64,000 bases of DNA, taken from contig JAKAWJ010000003.1 of the NCBI GenBank assembly GCA_021817005.1, positions 1 to 64,000 on the forward strand, in the 5' to 3' direction. The stretch is from an archaeon. Its GTDB lineage: Archaea > Thermoproteota > Thermoprotei_A > Marsarchaeales > Marsarchaeaceae. Every line of letters starts with the position of its first letter. Within the stretch, counting starts at the first letter, position 1. Shown piece by piece: positions 17,650 through 25,805 of this stretch. The position numbers and the translations under genes were made by a program. The notes under the pieces are model-generated. The model saw only the letters and a program-made list of their open reading frames with translations, did no database searches and had not been told where the DNA came from.

Positions 17650-17826
17650 TCGACGCGGCTCTTGCGCCTGACAGGAAATCGTACCGTGTAAAGGGAGTGC
17701 CCGGCCCGGCTCAGTATTTTTCACGTGTTCGCCCGCCCGTCACCAAGGTCAGAAGGGACTAGCGAATACCGCAGGTCTCTAATAATAAAAGTTAAATATC
17801 CACTTTACGCCACAGGGGTGAAAGAT

Positions 17827-18258
17827 TTGTCGATCGAACTTCATACCTTCAAGAGTGTGGCAGAGCTGACCAAGCAGCTCGATGACGAGGTATCGAGAAT
17901 AAAAACCCTGCTCGGAGAGTATTTGCGGAGACTCGATGAGTCTCGGGCGAGGCTGGAAAAGCTAAGGAAGACACAGGAAGTAATATCGAAGCTCACTGGA
18001 GGAAAGTCTGCAGCAGCGAGGACTGGTGAAGGGCAGACGCTCGACCTTATGGGGCTCAAGGTTCTTGTTTATGTGTCTCCTGAAGATGAGGCAGAAGTGC
18101 TTGAGGAATCGGTCAAAACACTTCAGGACAAGCTGAACGTCCTGCAGAGAGTGCGTAAAGCTTTGGAGCCTCTTGGGTCGCTAGAAGAAGCCGGGGCTAC
18201 GCTAACCGCGGTTATGAATGACGGCATTCCGACACGCATACTACTCAAAGTGACATAA
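17827..18258 (+). CDS. Hypothetical coiled-coil protein
   Basis: About 143 residues. Residues 12-60 form a charged coiled coil, a short beta-like segment (LDLMGLKVLVYVS) follows, then a second helix (about 85-115) and a short C-terminal strand. The helix-strand-helix plan is prefoldin-like, but I cannot assign it. A promoter ttaaatat at 17792-17799 and a ggggtga Shine-Dalgarno at 17814-17820 favour TTG 17827; GTG 17818 is an alternative. It stands alone between unrelated genes. Confidence 0.55.
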   Translation: MSIELHTFKSVAELTKQLDDEVSRIKTLLGEYLRRLDESRARLEKLRKTQEVISKLTGGKSAAARTGEGQTLDLMGLKVLVYVSPEDEAEVLEESVKTLQDKLNVLQRVRKALEPLGSLEEAGATLTAVMNDGIPTRILLKVT

Positions 18259-18559
18259 TCACATCTCACGGGGACTGGATACTTCAACCCACGAGCACGT
18301 GGGATCAGCCCGTCAGGTTTTGGGCTTCAGTGCTAATTCGAGATGAGGTGTTTTCATAGATTCTGCTTTTCGTAATTGAACTGGCTTTGCCGCTTTTCGG
18401 AGGAACGCTAGCTCCTAGAGAAAGAAGTTCGTCGAGGAGGAGTGACCAGGGGAATTGATAACATTCTTTGAGCTAGGGGGATATGGAACGGGGCGATACG
18501 ACTTCCATCACAAAAGGCTCGCCCGGGCTCTAAAGAGGGATAAATCTACATTTACTGAA
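18259..18559. other. Intergenic region without recognisable genes
   Basis: These 301 bases lie between convergent genes. An open frame at 18455-18700 overlaps the winged-helix-like gene and has no family features. A small hairpin (cccacgagcacgtggg, about 18289-18304) could serve as a terminator for the coiled-coil gene. Confidence 0.4.
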
Positions 18560-18853
18560 CTAGATACTCAACTCGGGCTCGGAAAGGGCTTTCGCTCTTC
18601 TTGCTCTGCCTCTTACAGGTGCCTTCAGGATGGCCGAGTTCATAATTTTCCATTGCGAGCCTTCCTTGAGAATGCTGACCTTATTTTTGGTAGCCATTGA
18701 TCCCAGAACCAGCGCTACACGGTCTCTTCTCAGTCTTTCGGCGCTGTGTTGGGCCAGGTACGAGAGCAACCGCCTGAATGTAACCTTGCCTGCAACCGTA
18801 ATGTACCCATAAATGACTTCCTCTATATTTTCCTCGGGTTTTCTTTCAGCCAT
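18560..18853 (-). CDS. Small winged-helix-like protein
   Basis: A 97-residue protein with helix-rich sequence. IEEVIYGYITVAGKVTFRRLLSYLAQ followed by LRRDRVALVLGSMATKNKVSILKEGSQWKI looks like a winged helix (recognition helix then a beta hairpin). The tail is basic (RGRARRAK). I take ATG 18853 because a TATA-like cttaag on the minus strand near 18889 fits it; an upstream TTG at 18907 would overlap the neighbour. It could be a DNA-binding regulator. It sits just downstream of the membrane protein gene at 18891-19442. Confidence 0.5.
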   Translation of the reverse strand: MAERKPEENIEEVIYGYITVAGKVTFRRLLSYLAQHSAERLRRDRVALVLGSMATKNKVSILKEGSQWKIMNSAILKAPVRGRARRAKALSEPELSI

Positions 18854-18890
18854 ATATACCTTTCTTGCGTTTAGTCTATCCCCCGTCCAC

Positions 18891-19442
18891 TTAAGCCTTG
18901 TGACCAAACTGAGGAGCTAACCGGGTATTGGCCCAGTTCACTACCAAGGAGTTGGTGGTGAGCCCCACGCCCAGGGCGAACGCTGAAGACGCCGCGAGAA
19001 TTGGCAGGCTGGGAGAGGCTGCGCCGAAAGTAAAAAGGGAAACCGAGGCGACAGAGGCGATGCCGAGGCCAACTCTCGGGCTGAGCTTTGCTGTCAATGA
19101 CCAGGCGGCAGTGGAAAGTGCAAATAGCAGCACGATGTCTGGTAAGCTTGTTGTAGGGTGAAGAGAAAGAACTAGGTCAGTTGTCACGATCAGTGGTAGG
19201 AGCGTGAGGGGAGAGAGCACAAACCAAAAGGCTACGAGCCTTCTCAGCTCTGCCGGTAAGAGTCTGTTCATGAGTGCCACTGCTACTGCCCACTCTACAA
19301 TCAGGACCAGCGCAACAACAGCCTGCGGGGCTCCCCTCAGCAACAGCGCCATTCCGGAAGCATAGGTTAGATAGGTACACAGGAGCACGCCTGAAAGCAA
19401 GAGATAATCCTTAGGGTGTGGCAAGCCACTCACGAGGCGCAT
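18891..19442 (-). CDS. Hypothetical polytopic membrane protein
   Basis: A 183-residue protein almost wholly hydrophobic, with about six predicted membrane helices separated by short loops (HPKD, LPAELRR, HPTTS, SPRV). It has no recognised motif. Preceded by a strong TATA-like tatatata near 19451-19459 on the minus strand, only about 14 bases before the ATG. Transcription may therefore start inside the annotated start and the true start may be slightly downstream. It is followed by the winged-helix-like gene 37 bases on, possibly a two-gene unit. Confidence 0.5.
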   Translation of the reverse strand: MRLVSGLPHPKDYLLLSGVLLCTYLTYASGMALLLRGAPQAVVALVLIVEWAVAVALMNRLLPAELRRLVAFWFVLSPLTLLPLIVTTDLVLSLHPTTSLPDIVLLFALSTAAWSLTAKLSPRVGLGIASVASVSLFTFGAASPSLPILAASSAFALGVGLTTNSLVVNWANTRLAPQFGHKA

Positions 19443-19631
19443 GAAGACAGGCTATATATACATTCCTGCGCAGTCATACGGACGTTCAGCCATTCCGCAG
19501 CCCTCATTTGAGCTCGGTTTGACGAATGTTGCAGGGTTCCTTGAAGATGGTTTGATTTTTGGCGGCTCATGAGCGTGCTGTGCTTGTCTCCTTTATGATG
19601 AGCGTCATCGCCTTGTTCAAGAGCTGTTCAG

Positions 19632-21404
19632 TCAGACGCCAGGAATTTTGAAGAAGACGGTTGCGATAAAGACTACGATTCCGCTCACTGCTGCAAGGAG
19701 AGAGGCGTGTTTGAAGCCAGCAGCTATGCTGCCCTCGCCCATTTTCCCAGCGACGAATCCCATGACCCAGCTCGTGAATACTGCACCAGCCAGCATCGGG
19801 CTCGTGATTGATGCCGCGTTGATTCCAGACGAAAACGGGTTGTATCCCTGGCCCGTTATCACTGGAGAAGTCAGGAAGTAGACCATGAGCACTGTAGTGA
19901 CAACTATCATGATTGCACCGAAATATGGAATGAATACGTACGGCCGTAGCTGGCTCTTCTTCTCCTTATCAATCTGAGCTGTTCGCTCTACGAAGTCGGC
20001 CAGAGTGCCGAGCATCTCGGGAGTGCCTCCGCCTACATCCACAACCTCGGAGAGGAGGAACATGGTGGCCTGGGTCATCCAGCTCCTTGTTTTCTTCATT
20101 ATGCCTTGCACGATCTGTCGCAGGGGTATACCCCAGCTGAGTTCGGAAGCCATGCCGCTCACCACGCGCGAAAGACCGCCGTAATTTCTTGTTGCCACCT
20201 GCTCTATACATTTTTCTGGAGCCAGTCCGGTCTTGCGGACTTCTGCGATATCCCGGATAAAGCTGGGTATCATGCGTTCCAGGCTTCCGCGCGCCCTGTT
20301 TTCCCTGATGCTCACTATCGCGCCGGGTAATGTCGCCAGTGTAAGTCCGGCTGCGAGCTTGTAAACGAGGGAAACGCCATGTAATGGAAGAATTACTGCG
20401 ATTGGGATGATTGGAACGCTTGCAAGAAATATAAAATAGGGGCGGTAGTAGTTGAAGGGCTCCTTGGGCTGCACGCTGTGGGATATGTAGATAAATACGG
20501 CCGAGACAGCTGGATTGAAGACTGTGGTGAGAAGTATGATGCGCTGCACTCCTCCGCCCCCTGAACCGGCGCCACTTGCGGAGCCCAGAATGGTCTGAAC
20601 TGCGAAGAGCACGAAAAGCCCTATTCCCAGAATTACGGCCACGGAGATGTAGGACTCTGCAAAAGTGCCAATTGTATCGGCCGCACTTTTCACCTTTATT
20701 GCGCGATACGCAAAAACGTCTTTCACCTTCGACTGCATGTAGTCGACAGTATCTCCTCCGGTCTTGAGCACGCTAGTATAACCCCCGAAGAAATCAGCGA
20801 AGACCCGGTTAGGGTTATACCTCGCAGCTTTTTCCAGCGCTGTTATCGGGTCGTTTGCGAATATTTCGATATCCATGAGTATTCGGCGGGCTTCGAGCGC
20901 AGATTTGGGGTACAGGGTTACGTTAGACAGCCGCTTTAGTGTCATGATGGGCGACACGCCTCCGCTGGCCAGCACTGTTATGTAGCCGACCACGAACGGA
21001 AGCTCATCATCAAGGGCAGCACTCCTTCCGCTGGCTATCATCGAAGGGTATGACAGACCAAGCCCAAAAGCGAGCACTGGTGCTATTGCGATTGTAGCAA
21101 GCAGTGGAAGACGGAAGAGCACGGCAAGCGCAAGCCCCACGCCTACGACCGGAAGTGTAAAGACCGTCACCATGACCACAAGAGAAAGGTAAGCCTCTGT
21201 CGAGTAGTTCATTCCGCTCTTCATGATTTGGGTAGGAAGTTCGGGCATTTTGGATGAAAGGAAGCGTGAGGCCCAGCCAAACCGTCTGAAAGCGTAGGCC
21301 GCTGCAGCTTCGCCAAATGTGCTCTCACGAGGCTGTTCCTGAGACTTTTCCGCCTCGGCTGGCGAAGGTTTCGCTACTGCCTTCTTTCTATTTCTTAATA
21401 CCAA
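19632..21404 (-). CDS. Type IV pilus platform membrane protein (TadC/FlaJ-like), locus C
   Basis: A 590-residue platform protein. The N-terminal ~70 residues are soluble and charged. Membrane helix groups lie at about 70-125, 250-275, 290-360, 485-510 and 535-590, with two T2SSF-like loops between (about 130-245 and 370-480). The loops contain DDELPFVVGYITVLASGG and RMIPSFIRDIAEVRKTGL, the archaeal FlaJ/TadC signature starts. TTG 21404 is the only upstream start. It is divergent from the locus C pilin operon and separated from its presumed ATPase (28188-29798) by that operon, unlike loci A and B where the two are adjacent. Confidence 0.87.
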   Translation of the reverse strand: MVLRNRKKAVAKPSPAEAEKSQEQPRESTFGEAAAAYAFRRFGWASRFLSSKMPELPTQIMKSGMNYSTEAYLSLVVMVTVFTLPVVGVGLALAVLFRLPLLATIAIAPVLAFGLGLSYPSMIASGRSAALDDELPFVVGYITVLASGGVSPIMTLKRLSNVTLYPKSALEARRILMDIEIFANDPITALEKAARYNPNRVFADFFGGYTSVLKTGGDTVDYMQSKVKDVFAYRAIKVKSAADTIGTFAESYISVAVILGIGLFVLFAVQTILGSASGAGSGGGGVQRIILLTTVFNPAVSAVFIYISHSVQPKEPFNYYRPYFIFLASVPIIPIAVILPLHGVSLVYKLAAGLTLATLPGAIVSIRENRARGSLERMIPSFIRDIAEVRKTGLAPEKCIEQVATRNYGGLSRVVSGMASELSWGIPLRQIVQGIMKKTRSWMTQATMFLLSEVVDVGGGTPEMLGTLADFVERTAQIDKEKKSQLRPYVFIPYFGAIMIVVTTVLMVYFLTSPVITGQGYNPFSSGINAASITSPMLAGAVFTSWVMGFVAGKMGEGSIAAGFKHASLLAAVSGIVVFIATVFFKIPGV

Positions 21405-21734
21405 TTTTATGTCTACTCCATGCGAACTATATTGAGAGACGGCTGACCACTGAACTCTGTCACTTAGGTTAAGTGATTACGTCTCGGCGGCTACTTAACA
21501 TTTGCTAGCGGAACACCGTAGGAAGCCCTTGAAAGCAATCCACGTGTAGAATCCTCGACAGGCTTGGAATGGATGTCAGCGTTGGTTAGGGGCCGAAGAT
21601 GAGTCAGTTCACACTGGGTTTCTGCAATGGACGGCCTCATCAGGGTCCACATTCGTGTGTAACCTATCCTCCTGAGGGAGTGGTTCATTTGACTTTATAA
21701 ATATGATTAGGTTCCTAATGTGTCAAGTTCGAAC
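21405..21734. promoter_or_regulatory. Divergent promoter region of pilus locus C
   Basis: This 330-base gap between the platform gene and the pilin operon has no gene. It contains a perfect 7-bp inverted repeat, TCACTTA-GGT-TAAGTGA (21460-21476), and a strong TATA box tttataaatat (21694-21704). The latter sets transcription of the pilin operon near 21722-21730, just before ATG 21735. The inverted repeat could be an operator for either direction. Confidence 0.55.
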
Positions 21735-22622
21735 ATGTTTTTCCGAAGCCGGACTCACAGGCGTGCCATCAGTCCGGTCATAGCTACTGTGATCTTGCTC
21801 GCTGTGTTCATAGCTCTCGTTTCTGCTGCGCTTGCGTTCGTGGACACCGAACTTACTTCATATTATGCAAACTCCGACCTAGCCTCAAGCTCAACGTTCG
21901 CACAGAATTACGCTCAAGCTGTGCAGAGCGTTGGCATGACCTTTGGTAGAAGCCTGAGCATAGGTTACGGAGTGAAGTACGCGCAACTTGCCTTCATTCC
22001 CGCTGCTCTGCAGTATACTATAACAGTGGGCAGCCAGAGCTGCCTCATAGTCACCGGATTCCTTCTCAGTGCGATATCGGCAAGCTATTACTCGCTGGGC
22101 AAGAATTACTATATCAACTATTATCCCGGAAAGTTCAGTGGGCTGTCCTCGATTGGTGCCAGTGGTAGCTTCGCCAGAGCTTTTGCCACTGAATACCAGT
22201 CCACGCCAAATTCGCCGTTCTTTCTTGATACGGTTGTAATGGGCATCCCCCAAGTGACGAATTTTATGCTCACCACTCCAGGATCCTCACCTGTTAATAT
22301 AACTCGGATATATCTTCCAGAATTGTACTATAGAAATAATCCCATCCCTATGGATTGTTCTGGTTCAATGGGGCCTTCTACAGAAGTGACAAGATTCACT
22401 TCGCCTACGGGTTATATTTCGGCTCAGGGACAGGGCCTTCAGGTAGAGACCTACTCAAGCACTTCCACGACGTTCCAGATTACTGCGAGTGCAACTCCCG
22501 CATTTTCCTCGCAGTATCCTCTGAGCTTTTACCATTTTAGCTCAAGCACCCAGACATTTCATATACAATCTGGTCAAGAAATACAGATATTTATAGGAGA
22601 CATCGAAGTACTTGGTGTATAG
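21735..22622 (+). CDS. Type IV pilin-like protein, locus C subunit 'a'
   Basis: A 295-residue protein starting MFFRSRTHRRA, cleaved before ISPVIATVILLAVFIALVSAAL, a textbook archaeal pilin N-terminus. It is larger than typical pilins. After the helix comes TFGRSLSIGYG, similar to the RPLSI motif of the locus B proteins at 8773 and 15756. The domain has a CSGS and a CLIV cysteine. ATG 21735 fits the TATA box; GTG 21720 is upstream but would precede the expected transcript start. It is the first gene of a five-gene operon. Confidence 0.72.
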   Translation: MFFRSRTHRRAISPVIATVILLAVFIALVSAALAFVDTELTSYYANSDLASSSTFAQNYAQAVQSVGMTFGRSLSIGYGVKYAQLAFIPAALQYTITVGSQSCLIVTGFLLSAISASYYSLGKNYYINYYPGKFSGLSSIGASGSFARAFATEYQSTPNSPFFLDTVVMGIPQVTNFMLTTPGSSPVNITRIYLPELYYRNNPIPMDCSGSMGPSTEVTRFTSPTGYISAQGQGLQVETYSSTSTTFQITASATPAFSSQYPLSFYHFSSSTQTFHIQSGQEIQIFIGDIEVLGV

Positions 22623-22659
22623 GCTATGAGATTAACGCGGGAGCTGGAAGTGAGGCTAG

Positions 22660-23181
22660 TTGGCTGATGTAGTAATTGGGAACGTTATACTCACTGCAGC
22701 GTTGGCGATTGGGCTCATACTCTTCATTTCTGCGGCCCAGGGTTTTTCTTTGATATACTCGATAAGGGCTCAGGATACTCTGGTTCAGGGTGACGTAGAC
22801 GCTGTGGCTCAGGAAATTCAGCAGGTATATCTCATTGTGAACCAGTCGCTCTTCCCCCCAGGCACCACTTACGTCCTGAAGAACTTGGGCCTGCCCAATC
22901 AGTTGTTGGGATTTCCTTACAGGATATCTCTCGAACTGTCCCAGGTTACCGCTCGCGAACACGAGCTTCTGGTCACGATTTCCCTGATAGGCGCTCAGGG
23001 AAAGGCATCTACTAGCGTGATACTCGGCGAAAACATTCAATTGCTGTCTACCGGAGCCGTGCAAGGTTCAACCACGACATCACTCGTTGCGTACAAATGT
23101 GGTTCGGGGGGAGGTTCGGTAGTTATTGGGGGGAACACGTATCCCTGCACGAATCCGTCTTTTGTGGAGATGAGTCTATAG
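22660..23181 (+). CDS. Minor pilin-like protein, locus C subunit 'b'
   Basis: A 173-residue protein with an N-terminal helix (VVIGNVILTAALAIGLILFISAA), no basic prepilin stretch, then an amphipathic Gln-rich helix (VDAVAQEIQQVYLIVNQS) and a beta domain. The helix/Gln-rich start resembles the locus B protein at 9385. There is a C-terminal cysteine pair (CGSG, CTNP). TTG start behind a weak gtgagg Shine-Dalgarno. The next gene starts 12 bases after its stop. Family not recognised. Confidence 0.55.
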   Translation: MADVVIGNVILTAALAIGLILFISAAQGFSLIYSIRAQDTLVQGDVDAVAQEIQQVYLIVNQSLFPPGTTYVLKNLGLPNQLLGFPYRISLELSQVTAREHELLVTISLIGAQGKASTSVILGENIQLLSTGAVQGSTTTSLVAYKCGSGGGSVVIGGNTYPCTNPSFVEMSL

Positions 23182-23193
23182 AGTTGAGTTCAA

Positions 23194-24423
23194 ATGGTTA
23201 GCGAAATGATAGATTACATTGCGGCAGCATTAGGGATTGTGCTCGTGTTTATTGCTGGTGTTTTCTTCTTTACGTCGGCTGTCACGAACGGCCTCGCGTT
23301 CTCAAACCAGCAAAATGCTGCGCAGCAGGCAGAGAATCTGCTGGACTATATACTCTTGACTCCCGGCTCGCCTGCGAACTGGGGGCAAATCTCAACCGCC
23401 CCCCTTGCCTTGGGTCTTGCCTCGCCCACGTCACAGACTGAATATTCGCTCAGCCAGTACAGTCTTATGCGTCTACTCGTTCCGAACGCAAGTGCCACGC
23501 TGAATTTTAAAGGAGTGAACTACGAGTCGGTCTATTTGGGTGGTTATGATTACATAAGTGCACCGAGCTCCTATTTCCTGAATTATTCCTACGCAAAGAC
23601 ACTGCTGAATATCACGAGGGCGTATGAGTTCCGGTTAACTGTCAGGGCCGCGCTGAACGTTTCGATATCAGAGGTGTCGTCTTCGAAATATAGTGTCAGC
23701 GTGGTTTCGAGCTCTGGCAGCCCTGTGGTTGGTGCGAACGTCATAGCGTCTCTTGTATACGGAATATCTGAAGGCTCTAACAAAGTACCGCACCTAGGCA
23801 TCTCAACTGCTACTGGTACCACTGGACCCCAGGGAACTGTTACATTGTCCTTTGGCGTCAGCAATCCTTCTGGAGTAGGTGAGTATTATGTAGTAGCTCA
23901 GGTAGAGAGCGGAGGGTTAACCGGAGAGGGGTATCACTACTTTAACTCCGCTTCTCAGCCACTGACGTATATCTTATACAATGCAGGGGCGCCTAACCAA
24001 GTTACTGTCGTTCAGCATTGTGCAATCGGTACTACACCGCCATGCGGAACTGATTACATTAACGTTAGTATTGCTGATCTGAGTAATGGAGCAAATACAC
24101 AAACACAGCTCACATGCAACGTGACAAAGATCAATCCCGGAAAGGGAGGGGGAGATAATGGGGATAATTCAACTTGCAAGGGCACGATTCTTGGCGGATT
24201 CATCGTTGTGACATCGCAGAAATCTGGTAATGGTTCGAACAGCTATCCGACGGTTCAGTTATTTCCTATTAACTTTGCGGTTGGATTGGCGACTCAGTTC
24301 GGGGGCAATCCAACTGGTTCGCCCGACGCCGTGACCACCAGTCGAGTGGTGCTTGTAGCTGGAATAAGCTACGTGGTATCGCTGGTTTACTGGCCGGATG
24401 TTGGCCCAGAGTACGGAGGCTAA
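23194..24423 (+). CDS. Membrane-anchored surface protein with Ig-like domain, locus C subunit 'c'
   Basis: A 409-residue protein with an N-terminal helix (YIAAALGIVLVFIAGVFFFTSA), then AENLLDYILLTPGSPANWGQ, similar to the locus B protein at 14377. Residues ~170-255 (SGSPVVGANVIASLVYG and later GTVTLSFGVSNPSGVGEYYV) form an Ig/carboxypeptidase-regulatory-like beta sandwich, missing in the smaller locus B counterpart. Cysteines in CAIG, CGTD, CNVT and CKGT may be disulfide-linked. There are many glycosylation sequons. It is likely a pilus-associated adhesive subunit (inference). Confidence 0.58.
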   Translation: MVSEMIDYIAAALGIVLVFIAGVFFFTSAVTNGLAFSNQQNAAQQAENLLDYILLTPGSPANWGQISTAPLALGLASPTSQTEYSLSQYSLMRLLVPNASATLNFKGVNYESVYLGGYDYISAPSSYFLNYSYAKTLLNITRAYEFRLTVRAALNVSISEVSSSKYSVSVVSSSGSPVVGANVIASLVYGISEGSNKVPHLGISTATGTTGPQGTVTLSFGVSNPSGVGEYYVVAQVESGGLTGEGYHYFNSASQPLTYILYNAGAPNQVTVVQHCAIGTTPPCGTDYINVSIADLSNGANTQTQLTCNVTKINPGKGGGDNGDNSTCKGTILGGFIVVTSQKSGNGSNSYPTVQLFPINFAVGLATQFGGNPTGSPDAVTTSRVVLVAGISYVVSLVYWPDVGPEYGG

Positions 24424-24431
24424 AAACATTG

Positions 24432-25805
24432 ATGCGGACAGTAGAAGTGCTCATCGCGATTGGCATTCTTGTCGGTGGCGTCGCTGGGCTTACAGCGTAT
24501 ACGAATATACCAGCCCCCCAGTCGATTTATTCCACGCAGCTCCAGAACCTTGGCTACTCGGCTCTTTCGCACGCTGAAAGCAGCGGCGTTCTGCAAGCTG
24601 CCGCATTCAACCCCTCTGGGAGTTCCATGGCCCAGCTGCAGCAATCCTTGCTCGCAGTGTTACCAGGGGACGTCGTTTACAATCTTACGGTCTATCAGGT
24701 CGCAGGCGCGCAAGGCTCAACGGGACTGACTACGTACACGCCGGTAGCTTCCAGCTCGGATTACGTCGGAAACGGTCCAAAGTTCACGGTGAGCGTATCT
24801 TACGTTGTCGCCCCGCTTAACCTGAGCTACGTGTTAAGCGCCCGTCCCTACAAAGCAAATCTCTTTATTCTCAACACTTCTGATGCCGAGGGATGGTGGA
24901 CCACGGGTTACACTGGTGCAGTTCTCGCTTCTTCGCTCAAGTCTCTTCTTACCGAGCGAGCTTACTTCAATGCTACTATTACGATTAACAATACCAGAGA
25001 AATGTATGAACTTTTCAGTGCAGGAAAAATCGCAGTGAGGGGCGGAATAAACTCTTACGGACTGCAGGGGGGGATTGTTATCAATGTTTTCGGCGAAGCT
25101 GTCCCGATACCTTCCGAATTTTTTATAAACCATAACAATAACAACGTTTGCCCTGGATTTAGTACCGAACTCTATTGCTATGATTATTGGCTCGGCGGGG
25201 AGGTAAGCATGTACAACGTTACTTGGGTAAGTGTGGTAGGATGGCCATTTTATGAAGTGAGCAACACGAATTCTGCGTTTGATGCAATGCAATTCAATGG
25301 TTCTGCCTGCCCTTATGGGTACCCATACTTCGGAGTTTACGGAATCTGTGGTCAAGGTCCATCGGGGCTAAATGCTTTTGCTGCCGGCCTTGGCGGAGTA
25401 CAGGATGGGACATGTTCACTAAGTCCCGGAGGTACGTTACCAGGCCAACTTTCCTCTCAAGTTAAAGCGGCAGAAAATGCATACGGTATCTATGTCAATC
25501 CCACCCAGACGTCGACTCGCGCAATGCCTCCAGGCGAGTTTGAGAATTGCAAGCTAAATCCAACGCTGAGCTTAATCACCGCAAGCGGTACTGGATATGA
25601 CCCCGCTGAGGTCTACACTCACCAGTGCAGCAGTGGGTCGGGCGTCTGCGGGAGTTTCATCGACATCGGTCTTGTGCGCATCCCTGATATACGAACTACG
25701 GCGCTTGCTTTGTTCGCCTATTTCCAGCCTGCGGTAGCTCCCAATGCAAACTATCTCGCCACGGGTTACACAAGGCTCGTGGTGCTGCAACTGGGTGAAG
25801 TTTGA
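24432..25805 (+). CDS. Pilin-like surface protein, locus C subunit 'd'
   Basis: A 457-residue protein starting MRTVEVLIAIGILVGGVAGL, a type IV pilin-like helix with Glu near mature position 5. It is the counterpart of the 125-residue locus B protein at 14802 but carries a far larger, Tyr/Asn/Gly-rich extracellular region with cysteines (CPGFSTELYC, CPYG, CGQG, CSLS, CKL, CSSGSGVC). TTG 24429 directly precedes ATG 24432. It ends with TGA at 25803-25805, which is in frame with the next coding stretch. Confidence 0.6.
   Translation: MRTVEVLIAIGILVGGVAGLTAYTNIPAPQSIYSTQLQNLGYSALSHAESSGVLQAAAFNPSGSSMAQLQQSLLAVLPGDVVYNLTVYQVAGAQGSTGLTTYTPVASSSDYVGNGPKFTVSVSYVVAPLNLSYVLSARPYKANLFILNTSDAEGWWTTGYTGAVLASSLKSLLTERAYFNATITINNTREMYELFSAGKIAVRGGINSYGLQGGIVINVFGEAVPIPSEFFINHNNNNVCPGFSTELYCYDYWLGGEVSMYNVTWVSVVGWPFYEVSNTNSAFDAMQFNGSACPYGYPYFGVYGICGQGPSGLNAFAAGLGGVQDGTCSLSPGGTLPGQLSSQVKAAENAYGIYVNPTQTSTRAMPPGEFENCKLNPTLSLITASGTGYDPAEVYTHQCSSGSGVCGSFIDIGLVRIPDIRTTALALFAYFQPAVAPNANYLATGYTRLVVLQLGEV

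Noticed and set aside
18455-18700. Open frame of 81 codons on the plus strand
   Set aside because: It overlaps the better supported winged-helix-like gene on the other strand and shows no recognisable pattern.
25803-25805. TGA as a selenocysteine codon joining subunits d and e of locus C
   Set aside because: No selenocysteine insertion element is visible, the locus B pair uses a TAG and a frame change instead, and the following residues form an independent class III signal peptide.
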